DNA from: Actinomadura livida
Lineage (GTDB): Bacteria; Actinomycetota; Actinomycetes; Streptosporangiales; Streptosporangiaceae
Assembly: GCF_014648675.1 (NCBI RefSeq)
Contig: NZ_BMRO01000014.1
Coordinates: forward strand, 1 to 60,349
Direction of reading: 5' to 3'
Length of the DNA: 60,349 nucleotides
The notes below the pieces were generated by a model, which worked only from the letters and a program-made list of their open reading frames with translations, was not told the DNA's origin and searched no databases. Below, piece after piece: positions 7,568-16,077 of this stretch (position 1 is the first letter of the stretch; each line of letters starts with the position of its first letter). Position numbers and translations under genes: made by a program.

Positions 7568-10308
7568 CCGAGTCGACCGTCCCCGCACAACTAGTCGTGC
7601 CGGAACTCCTCCAAGGGCCATGGTCGAGTCTGGTCATCCTGACCTTCGGGGCCGAGCTCGGGTTCTTCGAGAACAGGCTCCTCAGCCAGCTCTCGCAAGT
7701 TCCCCTCCGGGTGATCCTCGCCGATGGCGAGCAACTCGGAGCGAAACTCGCGGAGGCAGCTGCCACGGGCCAGCGTTGGAAGCGGGCCAACCGGACGTAC
7801 GTGGCCGGGCCGATCCGACACCAACGGTCTGCGCACGCCAAAGTCATCATGCTGACCGCGGAGCAGGAGGGGCTACTGGTCGTCGGATCTGGAAACCTCG
7901 GTCACGACGGATACGCGTCGTCCGGGGAACTCTGGAGCATCTTCCGCTATCACGACGAACGCCCCGGCCACCTTCCGGAGTTCGTGGCAGCCCGATCACT
8001 CATCGATGGCATGGCCAGGCGTGACCTCCTGGATCCTCCGGTCGTGGAGCTACTGGGGGACGTATGGGGAACAGCGCCTTGGATGCCGGCCAAGGGGGCC
8101 GTCGACACCCTCGTACAGCACAATCTCGCTCGCCCCTTAATCGAGCAGCTCGCTGACAGGGTCACCTGGCCGGTCCACGAACTCGTGGCGTATGCGCCCT
8201 TCCACGATCCCGAGTGTGCCGCCCTTGCCGAGCTGATCGCGAAGTTCTCCCCCGCAAAGGTCACCGCCCTCGTGAGTAAGGGGACCTCAGTTGACCCCGA
8301 GCACCTGAACTCGGTTCTGTCGAGAGCCGGGGCCGCGTCCACGGAGGCCATCACCGTAGAGGGGCACGCGACGACCTACATCCATGCGAAGTGGGTCCAC
8401 CTGCTCGGTCAGGACAGAGAGGTGCTCCTGAGCGGATCGGCCAACCTGTCGCGCTCAGCCCTGCTGCAGACCGCCGAGACCGGGAACATCGAGGTCGGCC
8501 TGATTCGCGAGAGCGCGAAGGGAGGATTCGCCTCCATCTACGAGCACCTGGTTCGAACGCCCGTTGCGGACGTCGGAGAGCTAGGGCTTCGCATCCAACC
8601 TTCGACCAAGAAGGAGATCGTTCAGCCGGGCCATCCGATCCTGTGGTGGAGCCGGCTGGACGGCAAGGCACTCACCCTGGTCTTCGACCGCGTTGTCCAC
8701 GAGCCCCATGCTGGGCTGGAGTTGTCGGTGACCACCGGTGGCGTGGGTCTTGAGCACGCCGCGATCCAGTTCGATGGGACATCCGTCAAGCTGCAACTGA
8801 CCGCCCAGTCGGCCGCCATGGTGACGGAAGGCGGGGCCGTTGAGGTCCATTTCGGCGGCGACGAAGATACAGCGAGCCACGCGTGGCCGTATCAACTCGC
8901 CCAGCTCCGAGGGCGCTTGGAGAGAGCCGACCGACGGGAAAACCTGGCCAGGATCGGCCGCCTTCCAGACAAGGAAGCGGAACTGATCGAGCTTCTCCAC
9001 GAGCTGGAACAGTCACTCATCATCGACGCCGCCACGGCCTGGCGGGTGGTAAAGCCGACCGTGCCGCCGCCCGAGACAGATGGTGAGGGTGCGTCGATCT
9101 CGTGGGACGACCTCGACTGGGATCGTGTCCGGCGTGACCCGCGGTACACGGGCTCCCTGCCGCGCAGCCACGGCACCGCGCCGACCGACATCCAGCTCAT
9201 CCTCGCTGCTATCAGCGGTCGCCTCGGAGAACTCGGCGTCTTTCCCCCGACGCTCGACAGCGACGATGATGAATCGGATTTGGCACGCGAGGGGGGTACG
9301 GAGTCTGCCGACAAGGCGGAGGAAAACGAGGATGACATGGAAGATGAGGTGACGAGGCAGACACTTTCGATCAGCACCAAAGGCCGCATGGCCTTGAACC
9401 GATTCATCAGGCGTTACGCCCTCGCCACGCGGGACGACAGATTCATCGAGGAGATGGGCCCACTCGTGGCTGCGACGAACGCGGCCATCTTCAGTAACCT
9501 ACTGGAACAGCTCGCGGAGATGGACCACGCGGACGCACATCGCATCGTAGAAGCCCAGCTGTCCCTCTGGGAACTGCTATGGGGGTCGCCCACGGGGCGA
9601 GGCGGGGTACTTGATACGGCTGCCGAGGACGAGAAAGCAGAGATAGCAGCACGACTCTCAGAGGCAGGAGTACAAGCGGCGGCAATGCGGGCCATGGTCT
9701 GGATCTATGATCAGGACCTGGATGAGGCGCTGAGTAGCGCGATCCGCGACCAGTTGCGCCACCTGATCGTCGACCACACGTTCGGTCTCGACGAGCAGCT
9801 TCTCCAGGCACTAGACCCTCAGGGCAGCCGGACCCCGACCATGCTCGCCGTCCTCGCGAAGATCGCGAGAACCTCCAGCCAGCGGGAACGGGAAGAGTGC
9901 ATACTCTCCCCCCTGAAAGTGTCACGCTTTGCCGCCACCTGGGAAGTCGCAGACGTCCGGCGCTCACGCGCCGGCCGGATCACCAACCTGGAAACGGACG
10001 TCCTGGTCGTCCGCGAGCACGTGTTCGCTCTCAATAGCGACAAAGTACGAGCCGCACTTGGCCGACTGGCCGTAGCGCGCCGCCTCGCGGGCCTCGATCA
10101 CTCCTACCTTCGCATCCGCTTTGCAGGGAACGGACGGGACGTGGGGATCTGGGACGAAGGCGGTGACGAGTGGAAGCTTCTCATCCAGATCGGCGACGAA
10201 CAGATCGAGGGCCTCGCTCTCGATCCCCCCTGGCCAGACTGGTTGTTCGTCCTTGACGAACTTCAAGACTGGGCAGATGCGCGCAGGCCCACTCGGGTTG
10301 TCGCCTAG
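7564..10308 (+). CDS. Phospholipase D-like (HKD nuclease-type) large protein
   Basis: 914 residues, GTG start coupled to the preceding stop. The N-terminal 310 residues hold two PLD-type half sites: SAHAKVIML followed by VVGSGNLG (about residues 90-120), and YIHAKWVHLL followed by LLSGSANLS (about 277-300). Both keep the H-x-K and the downstream G-S-x-N, which suggests an active pseudodimeric PLD site; the Asp of the classical HKD motif is not evident. The remaining 600 residues carry a beta-rich middle, an acidic linker (about 560-600, DDDESDLA..., EENEDDMEDE) and a helical C-terminus. PLD-fold proteins in defence loci are usually nucleases (for example DrmC in DISARM, BfiI-type enzymes). 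By context I infer nuclease or phosphodiesterase activity as the effector of the pglW-linked operon. The exact substrate is unknown. Confidence 0.75.
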   Translation: MTESTVPAQLVVPELLQGPWSSLVILTFGAELGFFENRLLSQLSQVPLRVILADGEQLGAKLAEAAATGQRWKRANRTYVAGPIRHQRSAHAKVIMLTAEQEGLLVVGSGNLGHDGYASSGELWSIFRYHDERPGHLPEFVAARSLIDGMARRDLLDPPVVELLGDVWGTAPWMPAKGAVDTLVQHNLARPLIEQLADRVTWPVHELVAYAPFHDPECAALAELIAKFSPAKVTALVSKGTSVDPEHLNSVLSRAGAASTEAITVEGHATTYIHAKWVHLLGQDREVLLSGSANLSRSALLQTAETGNIEVGLIRESAKGGFASIYEHLVRTPVADVGELGLRIQPSTKKEIVQPGHPILWWSRLDGKALTLVFDRVVHEPHAGLELSVTTGGVGLEHAAIQFDGTSVKLQLTAQSAAMVTEGGAVEVHFGGDEDTASHAWPYQLAQLRGRLERADRRENLARIGRLPDKEAELIELLHELEQSLIIDAATAWRVVKPTVPPPETDGEGASISWDDLDWDRVRRDPRYTGSLPRSHGTAPTDIQLILAAISGRLGELGVFPPTLDSDDDESDLAREGGTESADKAEENEDDMEDEVTRQTLSISTKGRMALNRFIRRYALATRDDRFIEEMGPLVAATNAAIFSNLLEQLAEMDHADAHRIVEAQLSLWELLWGSPTGRGGVLDTAAEDEKAEIAARLSEAGVQAAAMRAMVWIYDQDLDEALSSAIRDQLRHLIVDHTFGLDEQLLQALDPQGSRTPTMLAVLAKIARTSSQREREECILSPLKVSRFAATWEVADVRRSRAGRITNLETDVLVVREHVFALNSDKVRAALGRLAVARRLAGLDHSYLRIRFAGNGRDVGIWDEGGDEWKLLIQIGDEQIEGLALDPPWPDWLFVLDELQDWADARRPTRVVA

Positions 10309-10441
10309 GTTGAGCCCCCGCCGATAGGCGGCGAACGGCGGGTAGGACTGCTTTGGCCCGCGTCGCCGCCCGCAAGCGCTTGGCTCACAACGCCCCCTGG
10401 CAAGGGGCACGCTGCGGACGGCGTTGTCATCAAGCGGTCCC

Positions 10442-13400
10442 ATGTGGTCGGCTGTTCCGGTGAGCATCGACCAGTTCTTCGGCTACGGGCCTGAGGCTCC
10501 GTTCGCCACCAACGAGGTGTTCACCAACAGGGGAGAGCAGATCGATCGGTGTCATCGCTGGCTGATCGGACACTCCGCCCGTAAATGGCCCGTCCCGGCG
10601 CTCATGGACTTCCAACGGCCCGCGGTCAACGTCCTCGCGGTGGCTGGAGAGGGCGGCATCGGCAAATCCACTTTGACGCGGCACGTCGCTGACCTCGCGG
10701 TTCGGGGAGAGTTGGACGGGCTTCCCAAGAATCGGGCGTGCGCCGTGCTGGACTTCGCAGACCCCGACAGCTCCAGCTTCGAGTCGTTGCTAATGCGTGT
10801 CCGGGCTGGGCTGGGGGGTCTGACGCGTTCCTGGCCAGCTTTCGACGTCGCGCTGGCCCTCTACTGGGAGCGTAAGCATCCGGGTGAGTCGCTGGCCGCC
10901 TTTCTCGGCAAGGGGTCGGTGGACGGACGGCGAGCAGCGGATCAGGTGAGCGGGACCGTCGACCAGTTCCTCGGCGGCTTCGGCGCGATCAGCGTCACCT
11001 ACCAGGTCTTGGACAAGCTCGGACGCACCGTCGCGCATAAGGCCAAGCTGAAGTCACTGCGCAACGAGTTGCCCGCCCTCGACCCCATCCTCGATGAGCC
11101 CGACCCTGACCGGATGCTCGGCTACATGCCCGTCCTACTTTCGGCCGACCTGGAACGCGCCCGAGCCAAGAGGCCCGTACTCGCAGTGTGTGTTCTCGAC
11201 ACACTGGAGATCGTCCAAGGGCTGCCGTCCGAGCGCGGCGGCCTGGAGGACCTGGTGTCGCGGTTGGTCTATCTGATGCCGAACGTGGCGTTCCTGGCGG
11301 CCAGCCGGTTGCCGCTGGGCTGGCACGACCCGGTCCGTGCCCTTGGACTGACCTACGGCGGCGCGCACCGCTGGCCCGATCTCGCCGGACCGGTCCAGCT
11401 CAGGCTGGACGGCTTTGATCCGGTGTCCGCGAACGAGTATCTGACGACGCGGCTGACCGTGGACGACCGCCCCGCCATCGACGAGGCGGTGCGGAACCGG
11501 ATGATCGCCGGATCCGGCGGCTCACCGTTGTACCTGGACCTGTCGGCGAGCCTGTACGGGCAGTACCTCGCGCGCGGCCAGGCGCCACCCCCGGAGGTGT
11601 TCGGACTCGGGTTCCCAGAGCTGGTGCTGCGGACGATGAGGGACCTGTCGGAGACCGACCGTGACCTCCTGCGTGCCGCCGCGCTGCTCGAAGCGTTCGA
11701 TGCCGACCTGCTGCAAGCGATGCTCCCGAGCATCCGCCGCCGGCGAATCGAGGCCTTCACCTCCCGCCCGTTCGTCCGGCGCGAGGAGTCGGTGTGGCCC
11801 GCATACCGGCTGCACGACAACCTGCGACGCAGTGTCCTGGACTGTGACGCTCACACACCCGATGGATGGACCCTCAGCGAACGTCGCGAACACCTGCAGC
11901 GCGCCATCAACCACCTCGCGAAGGTCGCGTTGTCGATCTGGGACGAGGAAGAGTCGTCCTCGCTGGCTGAGCGGAGCCGCCGGACCGTCGCCGCGTTCTT
12001 ACTGCTGTTGCGTGCCGCGATCGAGCAGGACGTAGTGCCGCCGGTGCTGGGGGACCTCGCGTACAGCCTGAGCGTCGCCGGCCACTGGCAGGTCCTAGCG
12101 TCCCTCCCCGCACCGGACGCAGTGCCCGAGCTAACGCGGCTGTCTGCCGTCGCCCGGCTAACCACCCGCGGCGACCTCAACGCCGAGGACCGCTACCAGG
12201 CGATGCAGAGGCTGGTCGGTGAGCATGCAACGCCCGAGTCCATCGACCCATTCGCCGACTACTACCGCTGGGAGCTGGGCACCCGCGCCCACGTCGCCGG
12301 ACACCTGAACGAAGCGATCGGTCATCTGTCAGCGATCACGGCCGACGGCTCGCTGATCGGCGCGAGCGCTCTGTTCGGCTTGGCCGACAACGCCCTTCGC
12401 CGCGGTGACTACCGGCAGGTCGCCGAACTGATGGACAAAGCCACCGACGAAGGCCTCGACCGCATCCGTGTCGCCGACATGCTCGGCCACACCTACATCC
12501 ACAACGCCCGCTTCGCCGACGCCGCCCGTCTCTTCGAGACCACGCTGGAAGCCGCCCAGGCCGCGGGAACGCCGCTGTGGGAAGCCCGCGCCCTGCGCCA
12601 CCTAGCCCTCGCACTCATGTGGTTCGACCCCGACCGCACCCTCGCCCTCGTCCCCCGCGCCCGCGACCTCAACTCCTCTGTCGGGGAACTGATCGGTGTG
12701 GCCCAGTGCGACCTGGCCGCCTCCATGGCTCACGCCCTGCGAGGCGAGCACGTGCAGGCCGCAGACCTCTTGGAAAGCGCAGCCCGTCAGTACGAGGAGC
12801 TCGGCGCCACCGGGGAACTCACCCCCGCGGAAGCCATCCGGGTACTGCAGTACGCCGCCGACGGACGCATCGACCAAGCCATGGCCATCGCCACGCGCCT
12901 CGCCGCGTCCTCCCAAGGTCCGCAACCCGAGTGCCTACCCGTCTGGGTCCAAGTGACCAGTTGGTGGGCCAGCATCCCTGCCCCGGAGGATGCGGCCTTG
13001 CGATGGCTCGATAGCACCGACACCGCCCTACAGCGTTGGAAGGAGCCCCTAGACCGGCTTCGGCGCCAACACCGTAGTGTGTGCACACCGCTCGACGTGG
13101 CTGACCGAGAGGCGTTCATCCCCACCAACCGGCTACCCGGCGATGTCCTCGATCGCACCGTGCGGTCGGCGTCCGCCTCTCCGGCATTCGATGGGCCACC
13201 TCTTCAGCATGCCGACGACGGGATCATCAACGGGGAACGAACTGTCATCAAGCTGCAGCGCCGCGCCCACGAGCGCCTGGAGACCGCCCTGCACTTTGAG
13301 CACCTCCGCACCGCAACCGGCATCCCGGCTCCGCGGCTCCTCGACTACGGCGCCGTCCCTGGCGGCACCTGGTGGGCTGTCCTCGAACGGCTCCCCGGAA

Positions 13401-13957
13401 CACACAGCGACCAGCCAACTCTCGAGCAGCAGCGCGCGCTGGGACGCATGCTGCGCTCGTGGCACTCACACAGCCCGGCCGCCGGCCTGCGGCTGGACGA
13501 CCCCGGCGCGCTCGGCGTCCTGCTCGGCTGGGCACGTCGCGCCGTCCCTCGCGCCTACCCTGCTCTCGCCCAACGTCTCAGCGACGCCTGCGAAGCCATG
13601 CCAATGACGTCGATCCACGGGGATGTTGCCGTCGGCCATAACGCGCTGTTTGACGGCGACAACCTCACCAGCGTTCTGGACCCTGGCGCCGTCGAACAGG
13701 GCCCGCCGATGCTCGACCTGGCCTGGGCCCTTGCCGTGGACCTTCCACACGGCGGGTCGACCGAACCACTTCTAGAAGGTTACGGCGAAGTCGATCACGC
13801 GGCCCTGGACGCGCTGCTTCCGCTCATGCTCTTGCGGCGCTTCATCGACACCTTCGCCTTGGGGCTATTCGACACAGACGGCCAGTGGATAGCCCGTCAT
13901 CTGCGCGACCACTATCCGGACCTACTGGCACTAGTGGAAGACGAGCTAAGCCTCTAA
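10442..13957 (+). CDS. STAND-type NTPase-TPR protein fused to APH-like kinase
   Basis: About 1171 residues from the ATG at 10442; a TTG at 10424 and a GTG at 10460 are in-frame alternatives, and none has a strong ribosome site. An N-terminal P-loop NTPase shows Walker A AGEGGIGKST (near residue 75) and a Walker B-like LAVCVLDTLE (near 250), followed by a winged-helix/arm region. This fits the STAND/NB-ARC class. Residues about 600-900 are helical repeats of TPR type (RRGDYRQVAELMDKA, NARFADAARLFETTL, RGEHVQAADLLESAA). The C-terminal 230 residues are an aminoglycoside-phosphotransferase/choline-kinase fold: VIKLQRRAHERL lysine, then SIHGDVAVGHN and SVLDPG, which keep the catalytic HGD...N and metal-binding D. 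STAND proteins sense phage components and activate a fused effector; an APH kinase effector would be unusual. It converges on the next gene with a 4-bp overlap. Confidence 0.75.
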   Translation: MWSAVPVSIDQFFGYGPEAPFATNEVFTNRGEQIDRCHRWLIGHSARKWPVPALMDFQRPAVNVLAVAGEGGIGKSTLTRHVADLAVRGELDGLPKNRACAVLDFADPDSSSFESLLMRVRAGLGGLTRSWPAFDVALALYWERKHPGESLAAFLGKGSVDGRRAADQVSGTVDQFLGGFGAISVTYQVLDKLGRTVAHKAKLKSLRNELPALDPILDEPDPDRMLGYMPVLLSADLERARAKRPVLAVCVLDTLEIVQGLPSERGGLEDLVSRLVYLMPNVAFLAASRLPLGWHDPVRALGLTYGGAHRWPDLAGPVQLRLDGFDPVSANEYLTTRLTVDDRPAIDEAVRNRMIAGSGGSPLYLDLSASLYGQYLARGQAPPPEVFGLGFPELVLRTMRDLSETDRDLLRAAALLEAFDADLLQAMLPSIRRRRIEAFTSRPFVRREESVWPAYRLHDNLRRSVLDCDAHTPDGWTLSERREHLQRAINHLAKVALSIWDEEESSSLAERSRRTVAAFLLLLRAAIEQDVVPPVLGDLAYSLSVAGHWQVLASLPAPDAVPELTRLSAVARLTTRGDLNAEDRYQAMQRLVGEHATPESIDPFADYYRWELGTRAHVAGHLNEAIGHLSAITADGSLIGASALFGLADNALRRGDYRQVAELMDKATDEGLDRIRVADMLGHTYIHNARFADAARLFETTLEAAQAAGTPLWEARALRHLALALMWFDPDRTLALVPRARDLNSSVGELIGVAQCDLAASMAHALRGEHVQAADLLESAARQYEELGATGELTPAEAIRVLQYAADGRIDQAMAIATRLAASSQGPQPECLPVWVQVTSWWASIPAPEDAALRWLDSTDTALQRWKEPLDRLRRQHRSVCTPLDVADREAFIPTNRLPGDVLDRTVRSASASPAFDGPPLQHADDGIINGERTVIKLQRRAHERLETALHFEHLRTATGIPAPRLLDYGAVPGGTWWAVLERLPGTHSDQPTLEQQRALGRMLRSWHSHSPAAGLRLDDPGALGVLLGWARRAVPRAYPALAQRLSDACEAMPMTSIHGDVAVGHNALFDGDNLTSVLDPGAVEQGPPMLDLAWALAVDLPHGGSTEPLLEGYGEVDHAALDALLPLMLLRRFIDTFALGLFDTDGQWIARHLRDHYPDLLALVEDELSL

Positions 13958-14712
13958 TCCGCCAGGCCCAGCCGCACCGCCCATCGATACGGGATGTAGT
14001 TGTCCAGCACGTTGGCCGGCACCGACAACCGCTCACAGAGCTCAGGCTCGTCATCACGCGCATAGAAGCGGTTCAGCCCGTCGAACAGCACCAGGTCATA
14101 CCCCGCGGCCAGCACGCCTGGCTCCCACTCGTGATGGCTGGGACGCGAGGTCAAGGGCACCGTCGCCTCGATCACGATCGCCCGCGGCCGCCACGCCGCC
14201 AGATCCGCCGAGGCCAGAACGGACGCCTCAGCCCCCTCGACGTCTACCTTCAACAGGTCGAACCCCGGCTGCGCATACTCCGATAGCACCGTTTCCAGCC
14301 GCGTCACCTCGACGCGCAGCTCCTCACACCGCCATCCATCGGCCAGGTGCAGCATCAGCACCTCCCGCTCCAGCGTGCTCAGGCCACCACCACCGGTCTT
14401 CCCCGGCCCCGGAACGATCCGGAAGAAGCTCGCCAGACCAGGGCGCTCTCCAATCGCCACGTCCAGCGTCACATCACCCGGCCGGGCAGCCCGCAAGCTC
14501 TCGAAGCGCTCGGGCAGGGGCTCAATGTTGACCCCGCGCCATCCAAGCCGATCCACCAAGTTCTTGGTCAGCGACCCCTGAACCGGGTTCCCAGCCCCAA
14601 CATCCACGAAGAACCCATCAGGCTGGTCGCCGAAGGCCCGCACCAACACAACGTCCTCGGCGTTCCCGCCATACGCGACCAGATCGCACCCAGCGGGTAG
14701 GTTCGACCCCAT
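13954..14712 (-). CDS. FkbM-family methyltransferase
   Basis: 252 residues from ATG 14712 (MGSNLPAGC). Residues 10-60 read DLVAYGGNAEDVVL...DGFFVDVGAGNPVQGS, with the SAM-binding motif I VDVGAGNP followed by the FkbM-typical N-LVDRLGWRGVNIEPLPE. Later FDLLKVDVEGAEASVL is the classical FkbM LKIDxEGxE signature. These are SAM-dependent O-methyltransferases that act on sugars, polyketides and peptides; the substrate here cannot be told. It stands alone with no glycosylation or biosynthetic genes nearby, inside the putative island. It overlaps the preceding convergent gene by 4 bp. An open frame extends upstream to 14994, but that part lacks family similarity. Confidence 0.85.
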   Translation of the reverse strand: MGSNLPAGCDLVAYGGNAEDVVLVRAFGDQPDGFFVDVGAGNPVQGSLTKNLVDRLGWRGVNIEPLPERFESLRAARPGDVTLDVAIGERPGLASFFRIVPGPGKTGGGGLSTLEREVLMLHLADGWRCEELRVEVTRLETVLSEYAQPGFDLLKVDVEGAEASVLASADLAAWRPRAIVIEATVPLTSRPSHHEWEPGVLAAGYDLVLFDGLNRFYARDDEPELCERLSVPANVLDNYIPYRWAVRLGLAD

Positions 14713-14824
14713 ACCGCCAACCGTACGACGTGCTCGCTCCACCCCACACCGCATTGGCGCAGCAAGAGGCTCTGAGCTACTCGAAGCACCATGGTCAAGG
14801 CTGTTGGGGCCTTGGTAGGGCTGA

Positions 14825-15676
14825 TCAGCCCAGCCTTCTCCGCCATCTCCTCGTCGGCGGTTCGGATGCATCCCGACGCATCTCCGCGTACCTGACGATC
14901 GAGTTTGGGCTCGCGGTACGGACCCACAGGGGGACTCCGACCATGATGCGTTCAGCGCCAGCGAGGCTTCCTCGGAAATCCCAACGGTGGCCATCTAGAA
15001 TAACGTCGGTGTAAATCTCAGCTAGCCACTCACAATTTCTTGCGTGACCGAGTGTGTATCCGCGCGTCCAGGGCCTGTTCTCGTGCTCGGCGATACCGCC
15101 CGTGATGCCCTGGTTGAGTGCGATCTTCAACGCCTCGACGGCACGAGATTCCTCGTCGTCCCATTGAGAACTGTTCTGCCGGCCATGGCTTTGCAACAAT
15201 TCCTCGATGGCCTGGCTTGCTGACGATGACCAGCCAGTGTCCAGGGCATCGGAGGTACGAAAGCCCGCGGTGTTGTCCAGGCTGCCGAACAGGCACAGCT
15301 CGACCCGTTGCCCGCTGGTGCTGCGAGTCCGGGTGTGAAGAAGGGCTGCCTTGTCGCTGGCAGGTCCGCCCACGAACTTAGCGAACGATACTTGACCGAC
15401 CCCCTTAGCGAAGAGAGCAGGAGGGGGATCAGCGAAGGTCGAGACAGCCTGGTCTCCCAGCGCTTTCTCGATCACGGCTGCGGCCCTACGCAAGTTGCGC
15501 TGCTTCTTCTCCCCACCGGCGAGTTCGACCTGAGGCACCGGCACCCCCCCGATCGAGCCCGGCGACTTGATCGACAATTGCCGCTTCGGTCCCAGGTCGA
15601 GGCCGTTATCTGCGGCGAAGGCCTCGATCCGCCGGCCAGACCAGTACAGGTACTTGCCGATACTCCCAGCTGACAA
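14825..15676 (-). CDS. SAVMC3_10250/DUF7019-like hypothetical protein
   Basis: 283 residues from a TTG at 15676, chosen because AGGGGG lies 6 nt upstream and the conserved-looking part starts there (LSAGSIGKYLYWSGRRIE). The opening YLYWSGRRIE and the following GVPVPQVEL resemble proteins annotated as SAVMC3_10250 family (DUF7019), in which a [KR]-Y-L-Y-x-S motif opens the protein. The middle part is a mixed alpha/beta domain that ends with IVRYAEMRRD. No catalytic motif is evident. The family function is not known; it is often found in variable regions of actinomycete genomes. The frame stays open upstream to 15946 but reads like noncoding sequence there. Confidence 0.5.
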   Translation of the reverse strand: MSAGSIGKYLYWSGRRIEAFAADNGLDLGPKRQLSIKSPGSIGGVPVPQVELAGGEKKQRNLRRAAAVIEKALGDQAVSTFADPPPALFAKGVGQVSFAKFVGGPASDKAALLHTRTRSTSGQRVELCLFGSLDNTAGFRTSDALDTGWSSSASQAIEELLQSHGRQNSSQWDDEESRAVEALKIALNQGITGGIAEHENRPWTRGYTLGHARNCEWLAEIYTDVILDGHRWDFRGSLAGAERIMVGVPLWVRTASPNSIVRYAEMRRDASEPPTRRWRRRLG

Positions 15677-15885
15677 GGCTGACCCCCTAATGTTCCGGCC
15701 ACCTGGCACGCACCTACCACTCTCGCCCAATGTCTCACGAAAAGAAGACGGCCGCGACACGAGTTGCGAGCTGAACTGATGCCCTTTGGTCCGGCCATCA
15801 GTCCAGCGGGATCCGGCACCTAAGATCACGCGGATCGACACCCGTACGCTAAACGTCGACCTGCTGCCGAGCGGCACAGGGCGCA

Positions 15886-15987
15886 CTACATGCGACAGAA
15901 GGGGAAGTTGTCGGGCTTGAACACCGCGGTGGCGCACTCGCTGCACATCTGCTCCACGGAAATCCGTTGGCTCCTAGCCTCAGTCAC
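15886..15987 (-). CDS. Very small Cys-containing protein (possible zinc knuckle)
   Basis: A 33-codon frame starting GTG (VTEARSQRISVEQMCSEC...) and ending NFPFCRM-stop. It contains C-x2-C and a third Cys near the C-terminus. Codon third positions are GC-rich in this frame only. The 401-bp stretch 15677-16077 holds no other candidate. It could be a genuine microprotein, the C-terminal remnant of a decayed gene, or chance. No ribosome site is obvious. Confidence 0.3.
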   Translation of the reverse strand: MTEARSQRISVEQMCSECATAVFKPDNFPFCRM

Positions 15988-16077
15988 GAGGCCAAACGGA
16001 TGGTCGATTACCATGCGCCTCGGATCTCCGAACTCGGGACCTCCAGGCACGAGCGGGTGACGGACGGTCTACCTAGT

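Noticed and set aside
1028..10308. A complete BREX type 2 system
   Set aside because: Only the pglW-like gene is present; methyltransferase, alkaline phosphatase-type pglZ, ATPase pglY and helicases are not in the window. They could lie left of position 1.
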